Below, in pieces: positions 1 to 12,256 of a stretch of 64,000 nucleotides of DNA; within the stretch, counting starts at the first letter, position 1; every line of letters starts with the position of its first letter. A program made the translations under genes and the position numbers. The stretch covers positions 1-64,000 of the forward strand of contig JASJFT010000178.1 of assembly GCA_030770425.1 (NCBI GenBank). The letters run 5' to 3'. This stretch comes from Darksidea phi. Lineage: Eukaryota; Ascomycota; Dothideomycetes; Pleosporales; Lentitheciaceae. The notes below the pieces were generated by a model. The model did no database searches, was not told the DNA's origin, and worked only from the letters and a program-made list of their open reading frames with translations.

Positions 1-94
1 GTATAGGTATAGTACCTCTACTATATATAAACTCCTACTATATTTCGTACGGACCTTCTAAAGAGACTCCTACTATACAAATCCAAATCAAATA
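1..94. repeat. R1 repeat, copy 1 (partial, RIP-like decay)
   Basis: Aligns without gaps to positions 615-708. Most differences are C-to-T or G-to-A toward this copy (for example GTGTGG to GTATAG, CACC to TACC, GGG to ATA), as repeat-induced point mutation would leave. The copy is cut by the window edge. Confidence 0.75.
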
Positions 95-565
95 ACTATT
101 TAGTATATGATTTTTTTTATCTTAAGTATTATTAAAACCTATAATATTATACTATTAGCTAAAGTATAGAATTTTGATATTATAGAAATTTATTTCTGTA
201 GCGCCGGGGATGCTCTGCCGCGATATTCGAAAGGTTTAGAGCGCTGTACTCGAATAGCCTGTTGTATTCTAGTTTATTCTGCTGAAGGACTAGGCGAACG
301 ATCGTTGGTGAAGACATGTGATTGGTAAGTGTTGTCGAGGAAGAGGTAAGGAAGCTGGCTGGGTATAAGAGAGGAATATAGTGAGAAAGCTGGCTGAGGA
401 TAAGAGATAGATGTGAGTGGGATGCTGGTATCATCGCAGGCAATTTTTATACTGTGGGCGGTAGTGCGGGTGTACTAACTCATCGCTACCGCTGTTGGTC
501 TCCCAACGCTCTGTGGTTCGGCAGCACATGTCATTTCTCGTCGCCTTAATGTTCGAAACATCACC
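95..565. other. Intergenic, no gene recognised
   Basis: AT-rich up to about 180, then mixed composition. The one longer reading frame (minus strand, 180-443) is low-complexity Ser/Leu and matches no family I recognise. It lies between two R1 copies and is probably repeat-associated DNA. Confidence 0.5.
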
Positions 566-708
566 TCGCCGGTATTACTGTGTACAGCTCTACAGCTCTA
601 TCATCGTGTATAAGGTGTGGGTATAGCACCTCTACTGTGTACAAACTCCTACTGGGTTTCATGCGGACCTTATAAAGAGACTCCCACTATGCAAATCCAA
701 ATCAAATA
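566..708 (+). repeat. R1 repeat, copy 2 (better preserved, uninterrupted)
   Basis: About 143 bp, beginning near CGCCGGTATTACTGTG and ending in AAATCAAATA. It matches the minus strand of 53852-54102 once the insertion there is removed, and its last 94 bp match 1-94. It contains a TATAAAG box-like stretch, so origin from a small LTR or other non-coding mobile unit is possible but unproven. This copy is the empty-site reference for the R2 insertion at 53950-54048. Confidence 0.7.
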
Positions 709-1174
709 GAAATTTATTTATCATTATTTATAAGATATATGATATCGTTTGGAGAAGGGTACGTTTGTATATTCGCTTGAGGCAAAGAAGCGTCTCTAAG
801 TGACGCCACCGGCCATCATGAAGCATTGGAGATGGTTTTTCGCGCGACTTGGAAAGTTGGGACTCGGATATTGCGCTAAAAGGCTTTGTTACGTATTTGT
901 CGCACCTAGCATACGCTCGTACGCAAACTCCGCCTAGGGTACTGCGGATGCGTCTTGCCCTAGCACTAAAAATGTCGCGACCCGCCGGCTTTCGGGAGCT
1001 AACAAGGACAATATGTGTGAAAATGGGGAAGCAGCGCTCGGGCGGCGGGAACGAGGCGTAGGCGGCACGGTAGCGGCACGTGCGGCTCCAGGGTATATCT
1101 CGAGTACTGAATACTTAACACTATCTGGCCATCCTTCAAACGATACCCTACTGCCCCTAAACCCACTGTACGAT
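709..1174. other. Intergenic stretch before methyltransferase pseudogene
   Basis: No supported gene. An open frame runs into the pseudogene from 1013, but family similarity starts only around the ATG at 1175. Any promoter of the dead gene would lie here. Confidence 0.4.
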
Positions 1175-2129
1175 ATGACGACCGAAGAAGGCAATTACGC
1201 TCTGGAATCTGAGGAGGAGATTAGTAGGTTGACGAATCAGTACGATGTTATTAAGGATGAAATGGGTGGCTTGGTGCTGGCGCCTTTGGATTTGTCCTCT
1301 TCCCCGCTTCGTATTCTGGATTCGGCAACCGCCGATGGTATGTACCTTACCTGTATACGTTGTGGAATATGGACAGGGCCCGAACTAATTGTCATTCGAA
1401 ATAGGTACTTGGATTCGAGACCTAGCGCAGTCGACTGCGCCGGTCAAGTATCAGTTTGTCGGAATAGACATCGACCCTTCTAATTTCCCCGCCAATCCTC
1501 CGGAAGGGCAGACCTATTAGGCCTAGGATATGAACAAGGCCTGGTCAGAGGAATGGAAGGATTCCTTCGACCTCGTGCACCAGCGACTAGGCTTGGTAGC
1601 CGCCGGCGCTGCGTAGAAGTAGACCCTTGCTAACGTGGCCGCTCTGGTGAAGCCGGGGGGATGGGTCCAGCTTATCGAGGCTACGAACGAGCTTCCAGAA
1701 GTAGACGGACCTGCTATGCGGAACTTCGTGGTAGTGATGAAGGGCCTCTTCACCGCTTTGGGCTCTAGCCTCCATCCCGCCAACGAACTGCCCGAGTGGC
1801 TGAAAGAGGCTGGCTTCACCGACGTCGGTGACCGCCTAATTAACCTCAAGCTGGGTGCTATGAACCCTGACCCCAAGCTGGCCAAGTAGGGCGTCTACTC
1901 CACAACGGTGGCTGCCAAAGGACTGGCCAGCTTCGGAAAGAGTAAGTGTCGCTTCCTTAAAACATCGCGTGCCGGCCGCTAACCAGTATAAACAGCGCTC
2001 CCTGCTGGCTCCGTTCCGCTGTCCGGAGAGTAGATCGATAGTATGCCCGACGAACCGAATGCGGAACTCAAGCAACTCGGTGGGGTATATCCGCTGCGGG
2101 TGGTGTGGGGCCGCAAGCCGGCTGCATGA
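1175..2129 (+). pseudogene. UMTA/LaeA-like SAM methyltransferase pseudogene, six in-frame TAG
   Basis: Full-length relict of a fungal class I methyltransferase of the UMTA/LaeA-like group, often found in secondary-metabolite clusters. I see three exons (1175-1337, 1405-1941, 1996-2129) with intact splice sites. Recognisable parts are an N-terminal YALESEEEISRL stretch, a FVGIDID SAM-pocket acidic loop, FDLVHQR, a VKPGGW post-SAM motif, EWLKEAGF-like helix and a C-terminal YPLRVVWGRK. Six in-frame stops occur at 1518, 1524, 1614, 1620, 1887 and 2031. All are TAG, which is what CAG-to-TAG (CpA to TpA) RIP-type changes give, and at least 1614, 1620 and 1887 fall where the family usually has Gln. 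No frameshift was seen. The natural terminal TGA is at 2127-2129. Loss looks recent. It may once have belonged to the adjacent PKS cluster. Confidence 0.8.
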
Positions 2130-2349
2130 GTATTCTGCAGCCGCACGGGGGGCTACACAGACAATGCGCTGACGGTCTCCTCGAACCTTGGCCATCAGCC
2201 CAGATGTAGAAATGCGGTGAATTATATCGAGTGTCTTACACGCTTCTCATCTTGCGGCGTCTTCTTGTGCTATGTGCCTCCTCTGCCCACTGACTCTTCC
2301 GTCTTCGTGATCCGCTTTACCTTACCAACTCCACTCTCTATTGTTCGCC

Positions 2350-2811
2350 AAAGGCCACCGTGGATCTGTCGAAATTGACGCCGGAGTAGTTGGAGAATAT
2401 GCTATTGCAGCCAAACCCCTTGATATAATCGAACTTTGTTAATCCGGAGTCAAACGGAGCGCAGGCTATCATTCTGCTCTCCATCTTCTTGGCCCTGGCA
2501 ACCTTTATGCTTACGCTCCGTATATGGAGCCCTCTACGCATCGTCAAGAAAACTGGATTGGATGACTGGACCGCAGTCATAGCCTTGGTAAGCGGTGTCG
2601 CAATCTTGCTTGTATAATGGTATTGACTAGACTAGCTCTTCTCCGCGTTAATCTGCAGTCTCCTCTTCTATCGTAAGTTACACCGAGTCAACTTAGAATG
2701 ACTTTTCATCTACTGACATAGCACTAGTCATTCATCTGAATCTTTTCGGACCCCACTCCTGGGATGTACGCCTGGTCGATTACATGAGATACCATGCGTC
2801 CGGGTAGCTAG
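2350..2811 (+). pseudogene. Remnant of fungal rhodopsin-domain (PTH11-like) membrane protein
   Basis: One frame reads a hydrophobic helix (around IILLSIFLALATF) followed by LRIW and TGLDDWTAVIAL, the TM1/loop signature of fungal rhodopsin-domain proteins. In-frame stops precede it (TAG 2387, TAA 2426). A downstream piece around 2730-2810 (HSWDVRLVDY) fits the next conserved loop of the same family after apparent introns. Everything after is too decayed to follow with confidence, although weak continuation is possible to about 3060. Non-functional. Confidence 0.5.
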
Positions 2812-3260
2812 GGCCCCTAAAGTGAGTCACCACTGAAAATATCGATTTCCAGCGAGCGTGCGGAGAACTACGATAGGGCACAGGCCCTCAAACATAGCAG
2901 GCCCAGTCAACGGCAGTTCGGGATCCCCGTACCATATACCGCTCTCTCATCTCGTCAAGCAGGTCCTATGGGTGTTCCACACCGCCCCTCTCCGCAGCTA
3001 AGACTACCCTCTGCACCACAAGCATTTGGGCCAACTTAATAAACTTAGATAGGTCTGGTAAGTAGCTTAGCGGGCCTCGGAAGACGCTGCCGGGACTCTT
3101 ACCAATCCCTAACGCGGTGAGGAAGCTAAGTACTGCGGTCGTTCCTCGCTTCGCGAGTACAGTACGAGGCTATATAGGATTAAGAAAAGGTTAAAGATAG
3201 GTAATCAAGGTAGAATATCAAGTAACTCAGTCCTCATACATGTTAAACGGGGAAAGTCTA
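2812..3260. other. Intergenic, downstream of the O-methyltransferase
   Basis: No supported gene. The first part may still hold decayed coding sequence of the rhodopsin-domain remnant. Closer to 3130-3250 the DNA becomes AT-rich and would carry the O-methyltransferase 3' end. Confidence 0.4.
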
Positions 3261-5046
3261 CTATAACGAACTATCGCTTAATCTCAACTCCACAATAGAT
3301 ACTTGGCTCCGGCATTCCCAGATCTTGTGGACTCTTAAGCCTGCCTTTTCAACAATAGCCATAAACTGCGCCGGTGTCCTTTCGATTCCGTTGATGATTC
3401 CCATCATAGCCAAATCACGCTGATGGCTGTACCTGGTATAGAAACCATAGTTGGCGGGAAGGGGCTCTGGAGCGGGTCCGAGTTCCGGACACCCAACCGT
3501 CGTATTCATCACTTGATCGCATATCAAAATGCGCGAACGACTGGACATAGAGGTACGTATTGCTGAGAGGATATCGACACAGTAGCCGTCAGACCAGTCA
3601 TGTCTTCGCACCGTGTCAGTGCTCGTAACAGTATGAAGTGAAGCAGCTGAACTTACATGATGTACCTCAGCCAGTAGACATCGGCGCCTTGAACCGGATT
3701 AGGCTCGAAAAAGTCGTGCTGTACGAACGTCACGCGCCCTTCCTTCAACGCCACAGGACTTTCTTTTGGCCAGACGATTGCCTCTGCTTGCTTCAAAACC
3801 GGCCCGCGGTCTTGGACGACAAATTTGAGCTTAGGGTAAAGGGTGCTAAGTTGAACGCAAAAGCCGCCTAGAGAACACAATATTAGACATACAGCCTCCT
3901 CAGGTATATTGAGGCCGGGAAGACTTACCGACTCCACCTCCCACATCGACTACGACTGCTTCGCCAAGCTCAGCCCAGGGGTAGTCTGCACTACTGTAAG
4001 TTTCCGAATATTGTATTGGAGCAGTAATAGAACAAGTACCATATGCATGAGCAGCCCCGAAGATCTTTCCTCCTCCCAACATTGCCATGCCAAATACTTC
4101 ATGTTCGGGACGGCTAACTAGTGAGATATCCCCATCTGCGCCCTTCTTTTCAGATATGGCTACCGTGGGGTCACGTGTTGCGTTCTCTACAGCTTTGCTG
4201 TTCCCATTCGTCTGGGGTTCAGCCTTCCCCACTCGCATTCCGGGCATTCCTGGATAGCCGACACCGAGTGGGGCCAATTGGTCTCGCGGAACTTGCTGCT
4301 CAAGCCAGTTCCATCTTGGAACAGTGGTCCCGACAGCTTCTTGAAACGCCGTTTCGTCCACCTGGTATGAATGGCCCTTTGATCCAAGTAGGTACGCTGG
4401 GAGCCGGTCGGATGCTGTGTATAGATCGAGATTGCTGCTGAATATTAGTGCAAGAAGAACTAGATACACAGGGAGGACGTACAACAAGAGGACATATGCT
4501 CTTAATGGTTCATTCCCCACCAATGAATTCGATACTACATTGTTCGCAAAATGCTCATGTTCCAGTTCTTTGAAGACGCCGTTAGATGTTAAACAACGCA
4601 TAATTCTTGCTGCACTGTCTCAGCATACGTATTTCATTTGATAAAAGAGACAAAAACAGACCAAGCTTGCCCTCCTCGATACCGGTCTTTAGCGACAACT
4701 CATTTGCGCTCAATCCCCGCTCGCCGGCCTTATCAAGCAGGTCTGGAACTCTCCTCTCGGCCATGACATAGAGCGCCCGGCTTTCCCAGTACTGGCAAGC
4801 CAGTTCAATAACTCTAATGCTCGGCTCGGAGACCAGCTCCGTCAACTTGCCGATGATGCCCATGACGGTTCTCTGAGCATTGTAAAGGGCTGGGGATGGA
4901 AGAGGCGGGGCCTGCTGCTTTGACGAAGCACGAGTAGAATTCTCCTTGGCCCATTCATCGATAATAGTACGTAAGCCATTGGACAAGAGATCGGAAAGGC
5001 GAAGGAGGTCCGAGGCATCTGTGAGGGAATGCAACTGGCGATTCAT
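3261..5046 (-). CDS. COMT-type O-methyltransferase of the polyketide cluster
   Basis: SAM-dependent O-methyltransferase expected to methylate a phenolic hydroxyl of the cluster product. Five exons on the minus strand (5046-4662, 4609-4483, 4437-3929, 3867-3657, 3603-3261) sum to exactly 525 codons, giving 524 aa. The N-terminal third is the dimerisation/winged-helix part (YWESRALYVM, then LARIMRCLTSNGVF). The central part has the SAM-binding glycine motif VVDVGGGVGG. The C-terminal part has HDWSD with the presumed catalytic His. A loop between the LGSKGHSYQ and GMAMLGGG regions is longer and Ala/Gly/Pro/Thr-rich compared with plant COMTs, as is usual in fungal relatives. The first ATG in frame is at 5046 (the codon six bases upstream is TTG). 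It is transcribed in the same direction as the PKS and lies just downstream of it. Upstream DNA carries the cluster motif at 5203. Confidence 0.88.
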
Positions 5047-5857
5047 GATCAATTTTGCTAGTAGGTGACTTGGAATGCGATTCTAGAAAGCCCGCGCAAT
5101 ACAGGACAACTATAGAAAATAATGGTATGCTATGCCGTTTTGCTTAGGCTAACTAAGAGTCGCTGTTAGGTGCCTGCTCGCGGCCGGATTTAGCGCTTCG
5201 GGGACCGGAGTGTGAATCTCACGGCCCGGAGTCTTTGTTTACGTGGCCAAGATATGGCAGAGTACAAGGGAAGTTGTTAACGCCCATACCAATACGAAAT
5301 TATCGCATAAGTATAGCTCTCTCGGTAAAGCTCTAGTGGCGCATTAATCTACAGTACTCCCCTTGGCTAGAAATATAGAGTTTCAAGTACCGGAGGCGCC
5401 GTACTAATACTACCAATACAAATCTCTATATTATACTAGTACGACGCCGGTCCTATTTAGCGCCGCGGGTGGCGCTAAGCTATGCTCAAATAGGTTTATT
5501 AGTATACCCGTTAACAACACCCGAGTACAAGTCCTATGGTAGCGCAGACGTATTTGGTACTAATCGTATTCAGTAGGACTAACATGCTTAGGGTCGGTGC
5601 CGGTACAAGATCGGCCGTACACCAAGTATTGGCACAATTATACGGTATAGGTCTTATGTCTATGGCAAACACTACATATTACGGGTATGAATACTCTTTA
5701 TTTAATGCTGGTCTATATTGCTTTGTAAATTTCGAAATACAATTATACAAACAAGAGCTCAAATCCTACAACCTAACGGTCCGCACTATCTATGTTCCCT
5801 GGCGAGATCAATACCCAACTTCAATCGATTCAATCGTCACGGTGAGATCGCTCAGGC
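5047..5857 (-). promoter_or_regulatory. Intergenic: O-methyltransferase promoter and PKS 3' end
   Basis: About 0.8 kb between the PKS stop and the methyltransferase start. It contains GACCGGAGTGTG at 5203-5214, about 160 bp upstream of the start codon, and a second CCCGGAGTC at 5225-5233. These resemble the motif before the other cluster genes. At 5456-5500 is an imperfect hairpin built on TAGCGCC..GGCGCTA. An antisense-looking open frame at 5536-5964 has no family similarity. Confidence 0.45.
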
Positions 5858-8800
5858 CTATTTCGCACAAAAATGTTGACATCCACGTACAATCTCTTCC
5901 GAGAGAGCGACAATCTAGGTTACCGTCAGCGTTGGTGTGCTGTCGCCAACCATATGGGATTTGAACTTACATTCTCTGGCTCAAATGCCTCGAAATGATT
6001 TCCCGGAATATCAAAAATCACCATGTTCTCCTTGAAAATATCTTTCCACTTCATCACAGCTTCGCTTCTTGCTTGTTGGCTGCTCAGCCAAGGATAGCTA
6101 ACCCCACATTTCTTCTCCGTATCAATGACATTTTTACTCCTCAGCATTGCGACCTTCATTCCTTGAAGTTCCCCCAGTTGCGGACGATATTTGCCTAATA
6201 ATGAGGCGTTCCTCCCAAACTCACGGCGTAGAACCCCTGCTGTGCTTGACGCCCCGAATCTCTTCTCGGATGAAGAGGTTGCATAGGCAATTACTGCGTC
6301 AGGGATAGGTGAGTGACCGATGGGAAAGGGGCAGTCTATAAGCAGCAGGCCTTCAATCTCAATGTCCATGCGGGAGAGCTGGATAGCAACCTCAAGGGCA
6401 ACAATTCCGCCGAAGGACCAACCTGATTAACAAATCCCTTTAGCCGATTTTCAAGGATCATGTGAAGGGATAGACACGAACTTACCACCTAAAATCACCC
6501 TCTGAAAATTTGCTTCCATGATCCGCAAGCAGTAAGCCGCCGCCATCTCTTCCAACGATTTGAAACCTCCATGAGGGTCAAGGAGATAGGGATCGGAGAA
6601 GCCGTAGATATCGCGGTCTGCGTTCTGAATTTTGGAATACATACTGACCAATCCACTTCCGTCATGGAATACGCATAAGGGTGCCTTAGCATTTGATTTT
6701 GATCCGGCGTGCAAATGGCTTAGCTGTGATATCGTCCCAGGCTGGCCCTCATATACACTTGTGCTAGAAGATGTTGTACTGGTAGTTCCTCGGGTCTCAG
6801 GGGTAAAAGGAGTTGGAGGCGTGCTGTCACTGCTCTCCCTACCCAGAAGTGAAGTAAGCGTCTGTTCGAGTGCGTTGATAGTCGCACTATGGGAGAACTC
6901 CTCATGGTTCATATTTACGCCTGGAAATGCCTTGCGTAATTTGTATGCCAATTCAATGTGCATCATGGAGTCGATTCCCAGGCTTTCTAGAGACGAATCA
7001 TGGTCGATAATGTCGCTTTCGTCAAGCCCTGAGACACTAGATATTACCTGGAACAGTGTTTCACGCACCGGCAAGCTTTTCCGGCCAAATTCCTGGGAGG
7101 ACCCCGCTTGGCTGTTCCGGTCTGGAGGCATTGATGATGCATTTGGGACTCCCACTTCCACATGTGTCTCTTCAATGAATTCCACGACATGGGCGTTGGC
7201 CTCCGGCTTCGAGCGGTTGAGGAGAGTCATGAATGAGGAAAGTCGAAGTCTCTTGAATTCCAGGCCGGTCGCTTTTGCCGCAACATGTCCCTGCTCGTCT
7301 AGAACGACAACATCCGCCATAATGAGCCCTTTAATGGCATCGACGAGGCTACAGTAAATGGTGAATTTCTGGGAATAATCCATCTCGGCCGTTCGTAAAA
7401 TGTCTAAAGACTGCACATGAGTGCATATGCAGACTTCGTCGGACCCAATAATGAGATTTGAGATGAATCCCGCAGTATGTAGCAGCGTATCGGTGAACGC
7501 AGGAGGTATGACATAACAATCACGCTTGGGGTCCTGTGGAAGCATAAACGTTCCAATTCCTTCTAGGCTGCTGTCGGACACTCGCAACTCCAGGAGGGTA
7601 TAATAGTCGCTGGAATACCGGACCACCCTTGTAAACACTGATTCGTAGAGAACCTTAGTGTTGAAGGTATTCAAAGGGGCGCTACTTTTGTTCGTCATGT
7701 AGGCCGCTTGCCGCTGAACAGTAACAGCATCTTTCAGCCAACGGTTCCCAAGGTCGGCGGACGGTCGAGCCATTATAATGCCCGTGCAATATACACTCCG
7801 TTGTTTTCCGGTAGGCTGTTGGCTATAGATACTGAATTCAAATGTATCATCGCCGTTCCCCCGGGTGGTACGAATGATGATAGCATCTGTTTCATTCATA
7901 GCTCCAAGAATCAGAGGTTGCGAAAACATCATGTCTTTCGCCATTAAGACCTTATTCTCCAGGGGCGCATGGAGCGACTTTACGGCCTCTAGTGCAAGTT
8001 CGTGATAGACGGACGCGGGACAAATTGGAGAACCACCGACGTTGTGGCCAGATATAAGAGCACCCAGGAGCCCCATTGTTGTCTTGACCTCCGAAACCTC
8101 GTGAGATACGTTCAGAACCCCCAATAAAAGCGGGTATGCTGAGTCACGATCCGACAACTCTAGAGCAGGTAACGGCGTGTGAGCCGGCTCCTGATAAGCC
8201 ACTTTGAACGGAGTGCCTTGAAGCGGATATTTGGGCAAATCGATGAAACGAGCTGAAGTAGAATGGAATATGTTTCTCCATGCGACGCCGTCCCGTATTA
8301 ACGAGATCTGACTGAGGGAACTGGAAAGGGCTACCCATGCTGGGCGAGACCTTTGTAGAGTTGGAATGCAAGTAACCGCTTCAGCATTGACAGAACTCCG
8401 AATGGCGGGTAGCGTTATCGGGTGCGATCCAATTTCAAGGCACAGAGCGTTATCAAGCACGCCCATATGGCTGAGCTCTTGGAGTGACCGCTCAAACAGT
8501 ACTGGTTGTCTGGCATGGCGGAAGGGATACTCATTAGTCAGATCGCCGCGTTGAAGTATGCGCCCGAAAACCGTCGACACGATTGGTATACCTGGCTGTG
8601 ACCACTCCATAGAACGGGCGCAATCTCCCAGAGCCTTCGAGATAGGCTCCATTGCCGGTGAATGATAGCCAAAAGGAACTCCAAGTTGCTTAGTCTTGAC
8701 ACCACGCTCATCACATCTCTGCTGAAAACCCTGTAACTGATCAAGAGGACCTGCAACAACCGTATCACTAGGTCCATTTTGACAAGCGACAACAATGCTG

Positions 8801-11800
8801 TGAAGCGGTCCTCGGTTGATTATCTCTTCAGCTTGCTGGGCGGAGAGCTTGCAGGCTAGCATTCCGGAAGAACCAGGAGCGCAGAGCTCCTTCATAAGAT
8901 TGGCTCGCAATGCGACGATACGCAGGCATTCGCGGAATGAAATTGCGCCAGAAATTGCCAGGGCGGCATATTCACCTAAGCTTTTTTATGTCAACAGCGG
9001 CCGGGGTTTTATAGTTTAAAACGCGTACCTATGGCCGACGAGAAAATCCGGTTTAATATCCATTCCTATCATCAGCCTTGCAATAGCATACTGCAGGGCG
9101 ATGTATGCACAATTTGATACGATGCTATCTTCTGAGCGCGATGAACCGGTGATGTATGGTAAAATGGACTCAAAGCCAAGGCTACGCAAGTACACATCGG
9201 CTTCTTCGATAATGTTCCTAAATCCTGTCAAGGTGTGTAAAAGCTCAGCACCCATGCCACAGTATGCACCTCCCTGACCAGAGAAGACGAAGACAACTTT
9301 GGACTTTTTCTTCGCTGGCCCGAGGGAAGCCACATCAGTGGTACTAAGGCTGGACCTCAGGTCATCAATGGATGAAAACTGGATAGAGATCCGGTAATCG
9401 TAGACTTGGCGTCGCGCAGTGGTGGTATAGGAAACATCTAAGGCCCTAGCGTTGGCACCGTCAGACCCCAGAAAATGCCCATAAGCAACAATCTGTTCAG
9501 CAAGGGCATCTCTTGATTTTGCGGAAAGGTTGAAGACATATGAGGACCACCGAGCGTCGGGTGCTATTGCATCGCTGTAGCTGGATCCTTCGGCTTCCTC
9601 CAGAAGTAACACAGCGTTTGAGCCAGCGGCACCGAAATTGTTCAGTAACGCTCGGCGTGGACTCCGAGAAGATGATTCCCATGGCATCATCTTGTCTGGT
9701 ATCAAGATCCCGCTCCCTAGTAGCCCTGACAGCTTGTGGCTGAGATTATGAAGGTTGGCTTGCGGCGGAATCTTTTGGGCGCGCATCATCAAAATCAGTT
9801 TCGCAAGCGCACCAGCGCCAGATGCGGCCTCACAGTGCCCAATGTTCCCTTTGATCGAGCTCACGTGGAGCGGATTAGCGGCTGAATGTGCGTCACCAAA
9901 TACCGCTTGTATGCTCGCAATTTCTTTTGTGTCACCGGCCTGCGTACCCGTACCATGCGCCTCAATGACATTGACAGTCGCCGGGGGTATCTTTGTCCTC
10001 TTAAGAAGCTGCATTGATAGCGCCGCTTGCGTTTCGCTATGAGGATGGGTGATGGAGTGTGAATTGCCGCTCTGATTGATCTCGACGCCCCGGATGATGC
10101 CATGGATTCGATCATTCTCCGCTATTGCGTCAGAAAGCCGCTTTAACACAAATAGAGCACATCCCTCAGCTCTACAGTACCCATCAGCAGCCTCATCAAA
10201 AGACTTGCAACCACCTGTAGAACTGAGAAAATGTCCGCGCGCCAAACCCAGGTACATCTGCGGACGTTAGTTTAGTGGATAGTAGAGCCTTATGGCCTGA
10301 ACTCACGTCTGGACTGCAAATTGCGTTGACTCCACCAGCAAGAGCTGCGGAGCAATCACCAGCTTGAAGAGCCCGACAGGCTTGATAGATGGCGACAAGC
10401 GCGGAAGAGCATGCTGTATCGACTACAACCGAGGGGCCAGAGAACTTGTATACGTATGATAACCTTCCGCTAAGGAACGCCCTCAAAGTGCCTAATACTA
10501 AATGTTAATGGACGATCATTGATGGATCAATGATGAGAAGCTAGGGAGACTAACCAGGGCTATAGAAGACGTCAATGTCATTGCGAAGATTATCAGTGTA
10601 ATCACCAGTAGCGACTCCAACATAGCACCCCATTGTCGCTCGCTTAAAAGATGATGTGGAGTCAGGAACGTAACCTGCATCGTCCAATGCGTGCTGTGCA
10701 GCATGCAAAAGCAGCCGTTGCTGAGGGTCCATCGAGTTTGCTTCGCGCGGGGAAACGTTGAAGAATTTGTTGTCAAATGCCCAAATATCCTCAAGGAAAG
10801 CACCAAACTTAGTAGACATTCGTCTAGGGTTTTCGCTTTCCTCGGACGAGTAAAATGGGCGCACATCGAATCTGGACTCAGGTATCTGCAATTTCGCCAG
10901 TTAATAGAGCACTGTGCCAGCCATGCAGTGTGCACATGAATGAAGTAGAGCTTTAGCTTACCTCTTCAATAGCATTGAGACCGTTAGAAAGTGTATCCCA
11001 TAGCTGTTCTGGACCGTTGCCCCTGGGGAGGTTGACACTCATCCCAACAATCGCAATGCTGTCCTGAAGTGGGACTGACGCCTCCGGTGAACTACCCTTG
11101 AATACGGAAGCATCGACTATCTTCAGGTCCTTCTGGGCGTTTCCAGCAAGAAATCTTTCGGTAAGGTATTTTGTTCCCGGTCCGTATGATACTATCTCGA
11201 ATTGCGTCTGTGGATAGTGGCGAAGGTGATCCTCAATGGTTTTCAACATTGAAGTTGTGACTTGGTGCCAGTCGACAGGATGAATTAAGACCTGTCTGAC
11301 AACCCAATCTACCAAAGAGCAACGATCTGGATCCTCACAACGATAATACGAAGCGTCGTTGGCAGAGCGGATCGGTCGGAGGAGGTCGTGTTCGTTAGGA
11401 AAATCGATATTCAGTTGCCGAGCTCTATCCAATATCTTCCGAGCCACGTTCTCCAGGGCAGGTCCGCCATGATACCAAGCGTGGACAGGAAGCGAAACCA
11501 CAGTGCATTCAGCACTCAAAGAATTTGATATATCACGGATGTCTTCTCCAGGTCCTGTGAGTGAAACCCTCCGACCGCAGAGCGCTGAAACTCGAACATT
11601 CGTCCCGTTCTTCTTCCTTTAGCTACATGTCGTATGCAAGATAGATTTGGAGCACTCACTTGGGCATTGTAGGTCTGTATTCGTGCGTGGATAGCTTCGC
11701 TCGAGAGGCCCGAAACAGTCGCCGCCCACGGCCGGTCCGGCTCCAGCTTACCTACCAACCGTGTGCTAAAGAGGCCTGCCTCGACCCCAATCCAGAACGA

Positions 11801-12256
11801 GAGTCTGAATGCACCGACTGCAAAACGTAAAAACGATTCAGTCGAGTCAGAAGCAGCTAGCACCGAGGCTGGTATAAGCCCAGAGCAAAAACCTGTCGTC
11901 TCAAGTATCTGCTCAACATCCCAGGAAGAAGCATTTCCCTCAAGATCTGCAGCTAGCTGAAGAAGCTGATAGAGACATAGCGTTGACGATTCGAAGACTG
12001 GATGCGAATGAACTTCGGGTGTGGGGACCACAAAATCAGCTATGTTGCGGAACCTTGATTGCTCGAGACCAAGTTGGTCCAGGTGGTGTGACTCAAGACT
12101 TGACAGATCTTTAAGGAATACAACATGACATTTGGAAAGTAAGATTGCCGCAGAAGTATAGGATTCGACGATGCTCCTGATCGCAGTCGTGGTGGAGCTC
12201 GAGAACAGAGTTCCTGACCCCTGCCCCCCAAACAAGACAGCACGTCGTGGAGACAT
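5858..12256 (-). CDS. Non-reducing polyketide synthase, SAT-KS-MAT-PT-ACP-TE
   Basis: Iterative aromatic PKS. Eight exons (12256-11660, 11612-10962, 10885-10555, 10491-10307, 10257-9029, 8980-6486, 6422-5971, 5914-5858) total 1999 codons, all phases consistent, giving about 1998 aa. SAT: FGGQGS near the N-terminus and active-site GFCSG (Cys ~124). KS: VDTACSS with Cys ~554, EAHGTGT and GNIGH. MAT: GHSLG, whose Ser (~998) is assembled across an intron. PT: GHNVGG His ~1310 and TDTLL Asp ~1495. A single ACP: LGIDSMM with phosphopantetheine Ser ~1669. C-terminal TE: GWSFGG nucleophile ~1832, LIDCPFP and GNHFEAF His. There is no methyltransferase domain. An earlier in-frame ATG at 12361 would add 35 residues. 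I chose 12256 because the SAT motif normally sits close to the start. It shares its upstream region with the NRPS-like gene. All catalytic residues are present, so it looks functional. Confidence 0.93.

Noticed and set aside
5536..5964. 142-residue plus-strand frame near the PKS 3' end
   Set aside because: Partly antisense to the last PKS exons, no family similarity, composition of non-coding AT-rich DNA.
6632..7357. 241-residue open frame on the plus strand
   Set aside because: Lies entirely antisense to the PKS PT/ACP/TE coding exon and has no motif of its own.
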